IMG/VR virus record: IMGVR_UViG_3300048589_000486
Span: 1 to 47,090 of that record
Length of the DNA: 47,090 nucleotides
Strand: one strand, 5' to 3'
Source: a virus
Shown one piece after another: positions 14,900-21,800 of the stretch. Position numbers and translations under genes: made by a program. How positions within the stretch are numbered: the stretch's first letter is position 1; every line of letters starts with the position of its first letter. The notes below the pieces were generated by a model. It searched no databases and was not told where the DNA came from. It was given only the letters and a program-made list of their open reading frames with translations.

Positions 14900-15474
14900 G
14901 AGAGGGCCTCCCACTGGGCGCGCGTCGTAGGTATGTCGCGCCAGGTCAGGACGAGATCCACGCGCGGGTTCTCGTCGTAGCGCTTCGCGGTGCGTTCCTC
15001 GACGATCAGCGAATCGTCGGCGAAGACGACGCCGGTCATGCCGTCGACGCACGCCTTGACCAGGTTGTCGAGGTCGGGGCGGCCGACGGGGACCACGTCG
15101 CCGGCGCGCGCAGCGGCGACGCGCCAGGCGGGCCAAGACGTCGGCACCGGCATGTAGAAGACCGCGAGCAGCGACACGGCCACCGCCTGCAGCGGCGAGC
15201 CGCGCCAGTCGCGCAACGCGGTCTTGCGGACCAGGTCCTCGTACCGGCGCGTCGTCGCGGGCGTGTAGATGCGCGCCTGGCCGTTCACGACGGCCGCACG
15301 AGGACGCGCCTTCGGGACTGGGGCGCTGTGAATCGTGAGCCGGAAGAGCTGCCCGCTCGTGCGAGCAGGTGCCGCCGACGCCGCGGGCGTTTCCGGCCCC
15401 GGTCTTGCACGCAGGCCCGCGTCCTCGCGGATGGCAGCGCCCGTGGCGTCAGCGGCGTAGACGGTGTCGCTCAT
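14896..15474 (-). CDS. rusA: RusA-family Holliday junction resolvase
   Basis: The 192-residue product has about 40 extra residues at the N-terminus (Ala/Pro-rich). The RusA core follows: IHSAPVPKARPRAAVVNG, then YTPATTRRYE. The metal-binding acidic cluster is VGRPDLDNLVKACVDGMTG and VVFADDSLIVEE. RusA dimers cut four-way junctions made during phage recombination and replication. It follows the RHH gene and overlaps the repeat protein gene by GTGA. Confidence 0.93.
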   Translation of the reverse strand: MSDTVYAADATGAAIREDAGLRARPGPETPAASAAPARTSGQLFRLTIHSAPVPKARPRAAVVNGQARIYTPATTRRYEDLVRKTALRDWRGSPLQAVAVSLLAVFYMPVPTSWPAWRVAAARAGDVVPVGRPDLDNLVKACVDGMTGVVFADDSLIVEERTAKRYDENPRVDLVLTWRDIPTTRAQWEALS

Positions 15475-15495
15475 GCCGGGGTGGACGATGCGGGC

Positions 15496-15690
15496 CTATT
15501 CGGCCCTATTCGGCCCTTCCATCTCGTCGCTCAGGCGCGGAACATGGCCCCAGACGTGCCGGCGCAGGACGGTGCCGATGTAGTCGGAGAGCTTCCGGTC
15601 ATCGCGGTCGGCGAGACGCCGCAGCTCGAGCTCGAGCGGCTCGGAGACCCACACCTTGATGCAGCCGGTCTTCTTGTCGTCAGTCGACAT
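15496..15690 (-). CDS. Small ribbon-helix-helix protein
   Basis: The 64-residue product (MSTDDKKTGCIKVWVSEPLE...) has the RHH order: beta strand CIKVWVSE, helix PLELELRRLADRDDR, helix KLSDYIGTVLRRHVWG. It is the second gene of the early minus operon and overlaps the Cro-like gene by 11 bases. By position it resembles lambda cII or an Arc-like auxiliary repressor; the RHH fold favours the latter. Confidence 0.72.
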   Translation of the reverse strand: MSTDDKKTGCIKVWVSEPLELELRRLADRDDRKLSDYIGTVLRRHVWGHVPRLSDEMEGPNRAE

Positions 15691-15904
15691 TGGCTGGCGC
15701 GACGAGATCAGGGGATGGCCCGAACAGGTCTGGGCGAAGCACGTGGCGACTGAGCTTCCCCCCGGAAGCGACCTCGATGGCGAGCACCCGCTCTGCTGGG
15801 ACGCCGTTCTTGATCCACTGGAGGACTGCCGAATGCGTGATGCCGAGCGCTCGACCCATTTCCGTGGCTGCGCCACGGCGGGAGAGGTAGGTTTCGAGGT
15901 CCAT
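15680..15904 (-). CDS. Cro-like repressor (YdaS-type HTH)
   Basis: The 74-residue product starts MDLETYLSRRGAATEMGRAL, then ITHSAVLQWIKNGVPAERVL and SRHVLRPDLFG. This is the YdaS/Cro-type single HTH seen opposite CI genes in lambdoid phages. It is the first gene of the minus-strand early operon, divergent from CI. Its ATG lies only about 8 bases after the -10 element, so the message may be leaderless. Confidence 0.82.
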   Translation of the reverse strand: MDLETYLSRRGAATEMGRALGITHSAVLQWIKNGVPAERVLAIEVASGGKLSRHVLRPDLFGPSPDLVAPANVD

Positions 15905-15911
15905 GCGGGCA

Positions 15912-15940
15912 ATGGTAGCCGGACTCCCAATGTAATGCAA
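15912..15940 (-). promoter_or_regulatory. Early minus-strand promoter (pR-like)
   Basis: The -35 TTGCAT (15940-15935), a 17-base spacer and -10 TACCAT (15917-15912) drive the Cro-like gene. The blocks CTTGCATTAC and GGCTACCATT are shared with the plus-strand promoter at 17023-17051, so both probably carry operators for the same repressor. The CI promoter should lie on the opposite strand in the same 81-base gap, but no clear -35/-10 pair could be picked for it. Confidence 0.7.
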
Positions 15941-15985
15941 GGCCCGCTTCCACTATCCGACAAACGGCGCCGCGAGAATGTGCGG

Positions 15986-16459
15986 ATGACGGATACCCTC
16001 CAGCAGGCGCTCGGGCGCAGGTTGCGTGAGGCCCGCAAGCGGGCGCGGCTCACGCAGGAAAAGGTCGGCGAGCAACTCGACCTTTCGAGTCATAGCGCCG
16101 TCGGCCAGTGGGAACGCGGGAAGACGCTGCCCGACCTCCTCAACCTGATCTACTGCGCCGAGATCTACTCGGCCTCACTCGACTGGCTGGTGTGGAACAT
16201 GGGGAACGGGATCGACGCACGGGTCAAGAAGCTGCCGGACGTACTGCGCAAGCCGCTGATCGAGCGGATGATGCGGGACATCGAAGATGCCGAGCGCCTG
16301 GCGGCGCGCCTGCCGAAGGCATTCGGGGCAGAGCCGGTGCTCGACGACGACCAGCGCCTGCGGCTGTGGTCGGCCGAGGAGAAGCTGCGCCAGATGCGCG
16401 AGCGATACGGTCAGCCCAAATCGGCCAAGCGCGGCCGCGAGGGCGGCGGCACCCAGTAG
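15986..16459 (+). CDS. cI: CI-like repressor without peptidase domain
   Basis: The 157-residue product has an N-terminal HTH_3 domain: ALGRRLREARKRARLTQEKV, then LDLSSHSAVGQWERGKTLPD, then LIYCAEIYSASLDWLVW (about 8-70). The C-terminal half is helical and charged. There is no S24 LexA-like peptidase region, so RecA-driven self-cleavage is not expected; induction may need an antirepressor or another signal. It is divergent from the Cro-like gene. A second plus-strand gene follows after 9 bases. Confidence 0.85.
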   Translation: MTDTLQQALGRRLREARKRARLTQEKVGEQLDLSSHSAVGQWERGKTLPDLLNLIYCAEIYSASLDWLVWNMGNGIDARVKKLPDVLRKPLIERMMRDIEDAERLAARLPKAFGAEPVLDDDQRLRLWSAEEKLRQMRERYGQPKSAKRGREGGGTQ

Positions 16460-16468
16460 CCGTAGCCA

Positions 16469-16963
16469 GTGCGCGCGATCGCGGTCGCCGTCATTGCCGG
16501 CGCGATAGTCGTCGGAACGGCCACGACCATCGCCGTGTGGCAAAAGGGCGCGTCCGAGCGGCGGCAACAGCAGCAAGAGGCAGAGCGCGAGGACCGTGCG
16601 CACCGCGCACGCCTTGAGCACTCCCGGGCGCTGCGCGAGAAGCCGATCGACCAGATCGTCGCGGAGGCGCGCGCACGCGAGCAGGTCGCCGCCGATCAAC
16701 AGCAGGCCCAGGAGAAAGCACGGGCGCGCGAGATCGAGCTGAGCAGTATGGATGCGCTCTGCAGGGAGGCAATCCGCACGAAGATGGGCCACCTCGAGCC
16801 AGAGGACCACCGCATCCCGCCCGCGAATGTCGAGCACGGGAGGACGAAGCTCGTCTACCTGGTGCGGCTGTCGAACAGCTTCCGGGCCGCCGCGGTTGGG
16901 GCCGTCGAGTGCTCCATCCGCTCCCCCTCCGGCCCCGCCGTACTCACCCGCATCCGCCTGTAG
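16469..16963 (+). CDS. Membrane-anchored coiled-coil protein in the lysogenic operon
   Basis: The 164-residue product starts at GTG 16469. An N-terminal hydrophobic segment (AIAVAVIAGAIVVGTATTIAVW) is followed by a long Glu/Arg/Gln coiled coil (about 25-95) and a small C-terminal domain with Cys residues (MDALCREAIRTKMG ... VGAVECSIRSPSG). It most likely faces the periplasm. Directly behind CI, it is a candidate for expression in the lysogen and so for superinfection exclusion or conversion. That role is inferred from place only. Confidence 0.65.
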   Translation: MRAIAVAVIAGAIVVGTATTIAVWQKGASERRQQQQEAEREDRAHRARLEHSRALREKPIDQIVAEARAREQVAADQQQAQEKARAREIELSSMDALCREAIRTKMGHLEPEDHRIPPANVEHGRTKLVYLVRLSNSFRAAAVGAVECSIRSPSGPAVLTRIRL

Positions 16964-17022
16964 TCCCGGCGCGCCAGAAACGGCCTGCGCGCGTACCGTT
17001 CGTCGGGAAATGGTAGGGGGGC

Positions 17023-17051
17023 TTGCATTACGCTGAAAGTGTGGCTACCAT
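17023..17051 (+). promoter_or_regulatory. Early plus-strand promoter (pL-like)
   Basis: The -35 TTGCAT (17023-17028), a 17-base spacer and -10 TACCAT (17046-17051) precede the operon starting at 17092. The -35 and -10 hexamers, the spacer length and much flanking sequence match the Cro-side promoter. An inverted pair AATGGTAG (17009-17016) and CTACCATT (17045-17052) could be operator half-sites. Confidence 0.7.
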
Positions 17052-17091
17052 TTACCCATCGGTCGCATCCGGCGGCCGGCAGGAGGGGCAA

Positions 17092-17331
17092 ATGAACCAG
17101 TCGATCAGCAACACCGCGAACCCCGCAGGGGCCTGCGCGATCCTGACCCGGATGGCCGGGCGCATCGCGGCTCACGCGGCCGACGTGCGGCGCGAGTACG
17201 TGTCGAGCGCTCAAGCCTGCCGCCTGATCGCGCGGCACCGCGTCACCATGTTCGAGGACGCCGTGCGCCAAGAGGCGCGGCAGCGCGCGCTGCGCGAGGG
17301 CTGGGCCGAGACCACGCGGGAGGCGGCGTGA
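17092..17331 (+). CDS. First gene of the plus-strand early operon, unknown
   Basis: The 79-residue product (MNQSISNTANPAGACAILTR...) starts at ATG 17092 with AGGAGG 5 bases upstream, the strongest ribosome site of this operon. It is mostly helical and Arg/Ala-rich (MAGRIAAHAADVRREYVSS, then FEDAVRQEARQRALREGW), with no recognised domain. Position mirrors lambda N, the first gene of pL. A role as an antiterminator cannot be shown: it lacks a clear Arg-rich N-terminal RNA-binding motif. Confidence 0.6.
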   Translation: MNQSISNTANPAGACAILTRMAGRIAAHAADVRREYVSSAQACRLIARHRVTMFEDAVRQEARQRALREGWAETTREAA

Positions 17332-17546
17332 GCACCGTCGTCCTCGACCGGCCCGGGCTCGTGCACGAGGTCTGCCCGTGCTGCCGCGGCGACGGCCAGA
17401 GCGAAGCGTGGTTCGGCGACACCTGCCGCGTGACCCGGTGCGGCTACTGCGCCGGACGCGGCTACGTCGTGACCGAGGAGCCGGACGGGTCTGACGACGG
17501 GCTGTGCACGCGCTTCTACCCGTCGGTCGAGGGGGAAGCGGCATGA
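17328..17546 (+). CDS. Small DnaJ-type zinc-finger protein
   Basis: The 72-residue product starts at GTG 17328 (overlap GTGA). It holds two CxxC knuckles in DnaJ-like context: EVCPCCRGDGQS and RCGYCAGRGYVV. Short proteins of this kind are frequent in phage early operons; their targets are not known. It overlaps the next gene by four bases. Confidence 0.7.
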   Translation: MSTVVLDRPGLVHEVCPCCRGDGQSEAWFGDTCRVTRCGYCAGRGYVVTEEPDGSDDGLCTRFYPSVEGEAA

Positions 17547-17764
17547 CGCTGCACCGCTACCCGATGGGCGCCGTCGTCTACGTCGCCGGGCACCGCGCGA
17601 CGGTCTGCGGGCTGGAGGCGCCGCGATCCGCCGCCGACTGGCGCGACCCGATCTACGTGCTGGCCGTCGAGGCGATCTCCGACCTCCCGGAGACGATGAA
17701 CTGGACCGCGCGCGTACCCGTGCGCCAGTCCGAGATCGCCCGCCTCGAGGAGGCTCCCCAGTGA
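17543..17764 (+). CDS. Hypothetical early protein
   Basis: The 73-residue product (MTLHRYPMGAVVYVAGHRAT...) begins like a small beta barrel (VVYVAGHRATVCGLEA) and has IYVLAVEAISDLPETMNW in the middle. No family is recognised. It is coupled by ATGA to the gene before and by GTGA to the gene after. Confidence 0.6.
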   Translation: MTLHRYPMGAVVYVAGHRATVCGLEAPRSAADWRDPIYVLAVEAISDLPETMNWTARVPVRQSEIARLEEAPQ

Positions 17765-17877
17765 TCGCCAACGGATACCGCCGCGAGGCCCTCAAGCGCG
17801 CCATCGTGCTCGTCGCGTTCGGCGCGCTGTGGGGTGCGCTCATCGCCGCGATCCTGGTCACGTGGAGGCTGCTGTGA
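17761..17877 (+). CDS. 38-residue single-pass membrane peptide
   Basis: The product (M/V)IANGYRREALKRAI followed by VLVAFGALWGALIAAIL and a short basic end is a positively charged N-terminus plus one membrane span. It is translationally coupled on both sides by GTGA overlaps, which supports it as a real gene despite its size. The role is unknown. Confidence 0.5.
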   Translation: MIANGYRREALKRAIVLVAFGALWGALIAAILVTWRLL

Positions 17878-18071
17878 TCGAGCGCGCGTCCAACGTGGCC
17901 GAGATCCTCGCCTATCCGATGGAGCGCACGCCGTGCCCGTTGTGCACGAGCCCGCGCCCCCGGCTACCGGCCGGCGTCGCCACCATCGGCCACTGCACCA
18001 GGTGCAACGGCGCGGGCGTCGTCTACCGCTCACCCCGCCCCGAGATCATCAACCACCCGACGGAGGAGTGA
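17874..18071 (+). CDS. Second small zinc-knuckle protein
   Basis: The 65-residue product starts at GTG 17874. Two CxxC pairs (RTPCPLCTSPRP and GHCTRCNGAGVVY) form one likely zinc site of the DnaJ type, like the gene at 17328-17546. It overlaps the membrane peptide gene by GTGA and the next gene by one base (TGATG). Confidence 0.62.
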   Translation: MIERASNVAEILAYPMERTPCPLCTSPRPRLPAGVATIGHCTRCNGAGVVYRSPRPEIINHPTEE

Positions 18072-18277
18072 TGTCCTACCTCGACCGCACGTGGCACTAC
18101 CACACCCACGCGTCCCACGACGACGCGAGCGCCTTCCGGCGCCGGCAGCGCGAGCGCGCACGCGCAGCGGAGGCCGCCCGCGCCCAAGCGGCCGTCCAGG
18201 CCGAGCAGACGAAGCAGGAAGCGGCCGAGAAGGTGCGCCAGATCGACGGGCGCGGCAGCCGGCGGGCGGCGGCATGA
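18071..18277 (+). CDS. Short coiled-coil protein
   Basis: The 68-residue product (MSYLDRTWHYHTHASHDDAS...) has a His-rich beginning and then a charged helix (RERARAAEAARAQAAVQAE). No family is recognised. An AGGAG site and a TGATG overlap support the start. It is coupled to a membrane peptide gene that follows by ATGA. Confidence 0.55.
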   Translation: MSYLDRTWHYHTHASHDDASAFRRRQRERARAAEAARAQAAVQAEQTKQEAAEKVRQIDGRGSRRAAA

Positions 18278-18378
18278 ACCGCTACGACCTGGACGACCTG
18301 GCAGTGATCGGCGACCGCGTCGTGCTCCTGGTCGTCGTGGCCGCGCTCACCGCGATCGCGATGGGCTGGATCGGATGA
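18274..18378 (+). CDS. 34-residue membrane peptide
   Basis: The product MNRYDLDDLAVIGDR followed by VVLLVVVAALTAIAMGWIG is an acidic N-terminus plus one membrane span. ATGA overlaps on both sides support translation. The role is unknown. It is the second tiny membrane protein within 600 bases. Confidence 0.5.
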   Translation: MNRYDLDDLAVIGDRVVLLVVVAALTAIAMGWIG

Positions 18379-18710
18379 GCTTCGACATCGCCCTCGATGG
18401 CGTCGTGCGTCCCGGCTTCGCGCCGGTGCCGTACCGCTCGCTGCAGCGCGGTCCGCGGCTGCTCGTCGTCCCGCACGGCTGGCCGTCCGGGCAGCACGTC
18501 GCCGAGGTCAACCCGTTCCGCGAGGACGCCCAGGAACTCGCCGCCGGCCTGTGCGCAGCGGCCAACGGGCACCGCGAGCTGCTGTCGGCGCTGCGCATCA
18601 CCGCCTCGGCACTCAATGAGCTCGTGCGCCGCCCGTACCCGATCGCGGTGCAGGACGCCATCAACGCGCTCGAGGTGGCTCATGCCGCGCTCGGGCGAAA
18701 CGCCAGGTGA
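18375..18710 (+). CDS. Hypothetical early protein
   Basis: The 111-residue product begins MSFDIALDGVVRPGFAPVPY and has a helical C-terminal half (EDAQELAAGLCAAANGHREL, then AVQDAINALEVAHAALG). No family is recognised. It overlaps the previous gene by ATGA. Confidence 0.6.
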   Translation: MSFDIALDGVVRPGFAPVPYRSLQRGPRLLVVPHGWPSGQHVAEVNPFREDAQELAAGLCAAANGHRELLSALRITASALNELVRRPYPIAVQDAINALEVAHAALGRNAR

Positions 18711-18717
18711 TGCACCT

Positions 18718-18987
18718 ATGCCCTTCATCCGTCGCGTGCGAGCTCTCGACTTCGAGCTGCCGGACGACCCGATCGAGCGCGCGTACCTGCAGCTCGATGT
18801 GCTTCGGGCGTACGTGCATGCCGGGATCGAAATTCGCGCCCAAGAAGAACGAGCGATGACGCGGATCGCGGTCTACAAGGCGCTCGCGTGGATCGACGTG
18901 CTGCACAGCCGCGCCCGGCGCGAAATCGCGATGGACTCCCTCATCGCCCGCATCCGATACGACAACCCCCACGAACCCACGCCATGA
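18718..18987 (+). CDS. Hypothetical early protein
   Basis: The 89-residue product (MPFIRRVRALDFELPDDPIE...) is helical (RAYLQLDVLRAYVHAGIEI, then AVYKALAWIDVLHSRARREI). No family is recognised. It starts 8 bases after the previous stop and overlaps the coiled-coil gene by ATGA. Confidence 0.58.
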   Translation: MPFIRRVRALDFELPDDPIERAYLQLDVLRAYVHAGIEIRAQEERAMTRIAVYKALAWIDVLHSRARREIAMDSLIARIRYDNPHEPTP

Positions 18988-20864
18988 ACGCACCCGCCAC
19001 CCACGAGGCCGTCGCCTCGCCGATCGTCGAATACTCGAACACCGCCGCGGCGCTGAGCGAGCTCCGCACCCGATATTCGGGAGCGACCTACGCCGTGCAG
19101 ACCACCGTCGGCATGCGCGAGGCGCGCGCCGCCCGCGCGACGCTGCGCGATCTGCGCACCTCGCTCGAGGCGAAGCGGCAGGAGCTCAAGGCGCCGATCC
19201 TCGACCGCGGGCGACTGCTTGACAGCGAGGCGAAGCGCATCACCGCCGAGCTGGTCGCCCTCGAGGACCCGATCGACGCGCAGATCCGGGCCGAAGAGGA
19301 CCGCAAGGCGCAGGAGAGGGTCCGCGCGGAGCAGGCCGAACGCGAGCGCGTCGCCGCGATCGACAAGCGGATCGACTGGATTCGCGGCCGGACTTCCGAG
19401 GCGGTGCGCATGCGGACCGCCGCCGAGGTCGAGGTGATCGTGCGGCAGCTCGCGGAGGTCCCGCTCACCGAGGAGCTGTACGCCGAGAAGCTGCCCATCG
19501 CTACCGAGCTGCACGCTTCCGAACTCGCGTGGCTGCGTGGCCACGCCGCTGCTCTGGTGGAGCGCGAGGCCGAAGTCGCCCGGATTGCGCAGGAGCGTGA
19601 GCAAATCGAAGCGGAGAAGCGCGCCGAGCAGGAACGTCGCGATCGTGAGGACCAGGCGCGACGCGAAGAACAAGCCAGACAGGACGCGGAACGGGCCGCG
19701 AAGATCGCCCAGGAGGATGCCGAACGGCAGGCCCGGCAGCGCGTCGAGGACGAAGCGCGCGCCGTGGCCACCCGCGCGAACGGGGATCGCCTCGCGGAAG
19801 CGCTCGTCGCCCGGGAGAAGGAAGCGCAGGAAGCGCGCGAGGCCGACGATCGTGCCGCGAAGGCGGTGGCAGAGGAGCGGGCCGAGATCCGCGCCCAAGC
19901 CGAGGAGGAAGCGGACCCATGGGCCGCACTCGAAAAGATCAGCACGATCGTCGAGCGCCTCCGCTCCGGTTGGAACAAAGCCCCGAGCGATAACCCGAGC
20001 GTGCTGTACGCGGAGATTGCCCGCGTGATCGATGCGGTCGTGCTCGCGCGTAACACGATCGACGCGCAGATCCGGGCCGAAGAGGACCGCAAGGCGCAGG
20101 AGAGGGTCCGCGCGGAGCAGGCCGAACGCGAGCGCGTCGCCGCGATCGACAAGCGGATCGACTGGATTCGCGGCCGGACTTCCGAGGCGGTGCGCATGCG
20201 GACCGCCGCCGAGGTCGAGGTGATCGTGCGGCAGCTCGCGGAGGTCCCGCTCACCGAGGAGCTGTACGCCGAGAAGCTGCCCATCGCTACCGAGCTGCAC
20301 GCTTCCGAACTCGCGTGGCTGCGTGGCCACGCCGCTGCTCTGGTGGAGCGCGAGGCCGAAGTCGCCCGGATTGCGCAGGAGCGTGAGCAAATCGAAGCGG
20401 AGAAGCGCGCCGAGCAGGAACGTCGCGATCGTGAGGACCAGGCGCGACGCGAAGAACAAGCCAGACAGGACGCGGAACGGGCCGCGAAGATCGCCCAGGA
20501 GGATGCCGAACGGCAGGCCCGGCAGCGCGTCGAGGACGAAGCGCGCGCCGTGGCCACCCGCGCGAACGGGGATCGCCTCGCGGAAGCGCTCGTCGCCCGG
20601 GAGAAGGAAGCGCAGGAAGCGCGCGAGGCCGACGATCGTGCCGCGAAGGCGGTGGCAGAGGAGCGGGCCGAGATCCGCGCCCAAGCCGAGGAGGAAGCGG
20701 ACCCATGGGCCGCACTCGAAAAGATCAGCACGATCGTCGAGCGCCTCCGCTCCGGTTGGAACAAAGCCCCGAGCGATAACCCGAGCGTGCTGTACGCGGA
20801 GATTGCCCGCGTGATCGATGCGGTCGTGCTCGCGCGTAACACGATCGACGCTCTCGACGCATGA
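18984..20864 (+). CDS. DUF1351-like coiled-coil protein with internal duplication
   Basis: The 626-residue product begins with about 95 residues resembling DUF1351-type phage proteins found beside RecT/Bet genes (VGMREARAARATLRDLRTSLEAKRQELKAP..., EDPIDAQIRAEEDRK). The rest is charged coiled coil. Residues about 96-357 and 358-619 are encoded by two identical 786-bp units, so the unduplicated protein would be about 364 residues. It overlaps RecE by ATGA. It is probably a partner of the recombination module; the role is not established. Confidence 0.75.
   Translation: MNAPATHEAVASPIVEYSNTAAALSELRTRYSGATYAVQTTVGMREARAARATLRDLRTSLEAKRQELKAPILDRGRLLDSEAKRITAELVALEDPIDAQIRAEEDRKAQERVRAEQAERERVAAIDKRIDWIRGRTSEAVRMRTAAEVEVIVRQLAEVPLTEELYAEKLPIATELHASELAWLRGHAAALVEREAEVARIAQEREQIEAEKRAEQERRDREDQARREEQARQDAERAAKIAQEDAERQARQRVEDEARAVATRANGDRLAEALVAREKEAQEAREADDRAAKAVAEERAEIRAQAEEEADPWAALEKISTIVERLRSGWNKAPSDNPSVLYAEIARVIDAVVLARNTIDAQIRAEEDRKAQERVRAEQAERERVAAIDKRIDWIRGRTSEAVRMRTAAEVEVIVRQLAEVPLTEELYAEKLPIATELHASELAWLRGHAAALVEREAEVARIAQEREQIEAEKRAEQERRDREDQARREEQARQDAERAAKIAQEDAERQARQRVEDEARAVATRANGDRLAEALVAREKEAQEAREADDRAAKAVAEERAEIRAQAEEEADPWAALEKISTIVERLRSGWNKAPSDNPSVLYAEIARVIDAVVLARNTIDALDA
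19271..20842. repeat. Exact 786-bp tandem duplication
   Basis: Copies at 19271-20056 and 20057-20842 appear identical throughout. The 9-mer GATCGACGC starts each copy and recurs at 20843-20851, so it could be the microhomology at which the duplication arose. The unit is 262 codons and keeps the frame. It could be a real recent duplication or an assembly error. Confidence 0.92.
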
Positions 20865-21784
20865 GCAGCGTCCCCGACTTCATGACGGAGGCGCTCGCCT
20901 CGGCCGTAGAGCAGCCGTTGCTGCTCCCGCCCGCCCAGATCGCGCCAGCCAACGAGCCCGCGGCCGAGCCGCCGCCGTTCGCCGCCGGCGTCTTCAGCGA
21001 CATGCCGACCGAGACCTACTTCGCGATCGACGCGATGAGCCAGTCCGGGGCGAAGGAAATCCTGCGCTCGCCCGCCCACTTCCGCTACGCCCGCGAGAAC
21101 CCGCGCCAGCCGACGCCCGCGATGCGGTTCGGGACCGCCGTGCATGCCGGCATCCTCGAGCCCGAGACATTCGAGACGACCGTCGTGTGCGCGCCGGCAG
21201 TGAACGCCCGGACTACCGCCGGCCGCGAGCAGCGCGACGCATTCCTGGCGGCGAACGCCGGCCGTCTCGTACTCTCGGCCGACGACTACGACCGCGCCCG
21301 CCGGTGCATCGAGGCCGTGCAGCGCCACCCGGCAGCCCGCGCCCTGCTGGCTGGGGCCGAGGTCGAGACGTCGCTCTTCTGGCTCGACGCGCGGCACAAG
21401 GCCCCGTGCAAGGGGCGCGTCGACGCCCGCAATCACGGCGGCCTCGTCGACGTAAAGACGACGCAGGACGCAAGCGCCGAGGAGTACGCCCGCACGATCG
21501 CGAGCTACGGCTACCACCTGCAGGCGGCCCACTATTTCAGCGGCTTCGAGCACCTGCTCGACGCGACCCCCCAGTTTTTCGCGCACGTCGTCGTGGAGAC
21601 CGAGGCTCCGCACGGCGTCGCGGTCTACGCGCTGCCAGGAAACGCGATCATGGCCGGAGCGGCGCGCATGAACGAGGCGCTGCGCCGATACGCCCAGGCG
21701 CGCGAGACGGGCCGCTGGCCCTGCTACCCGGACACCATCGAGTCGATCCAGCTCCCCCGCTGGGCGACGCGGTTCGACCACTGA
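20861..21784 (+). CDS. recE: RecE-like exonuclease (PD-(D/E)XK)
   Basis: The 307-residue product contains the RecE C-terminal nuclease pattern: DAMSQSGAKEILRSPAHFRY, MRFGTAVHAGILEPETF, then EVETSLFW, KGRVDA and VDVKTTQDASAEEYAR, holding the D...(E/D)xK core. A 5'-3' exonuclease of this type makes 3' single strands for the Bet annealase downstream, 16 bases away. The N-terminal 45 residues are Pro/Ala-rich. The start overlaps the previous stop (ATGA). Confidence 0.9.
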   Translation: MSSVPDFMTEALASAVEQPLLLPPAQIAPANEPAAEPPPFAAGVFSDMPTETYFAIDAMSQSGAKEILRSPAHFRYARENPRQPTPAMRFGTAVHAGILEPETFETTVVCAPAVNARTTAGREQRDAFLAANAGRLVLSADDYDRARRCIEAVQRHPAARALLAGAEVETSLFWLDARHKAPCKGRVDARNHGGLVDVKTTQDASAEEYARTIASYGYHLQAAHYFSGFEHLLDATPQFFAHVVVETEAPHGVAVYALPGNAIMAGAARMNEALRRYAQARETGRWPCYPDTIESIQLPRWATRFDH

Positions 21785-21800
21785 GAGGAGGAGTACCGCC

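Noticed and set aside
16964-17010. Terminator after the gene behind CI
   Set aside because: Only an imperfect GC-rich inverted repeat without a T-run is present.
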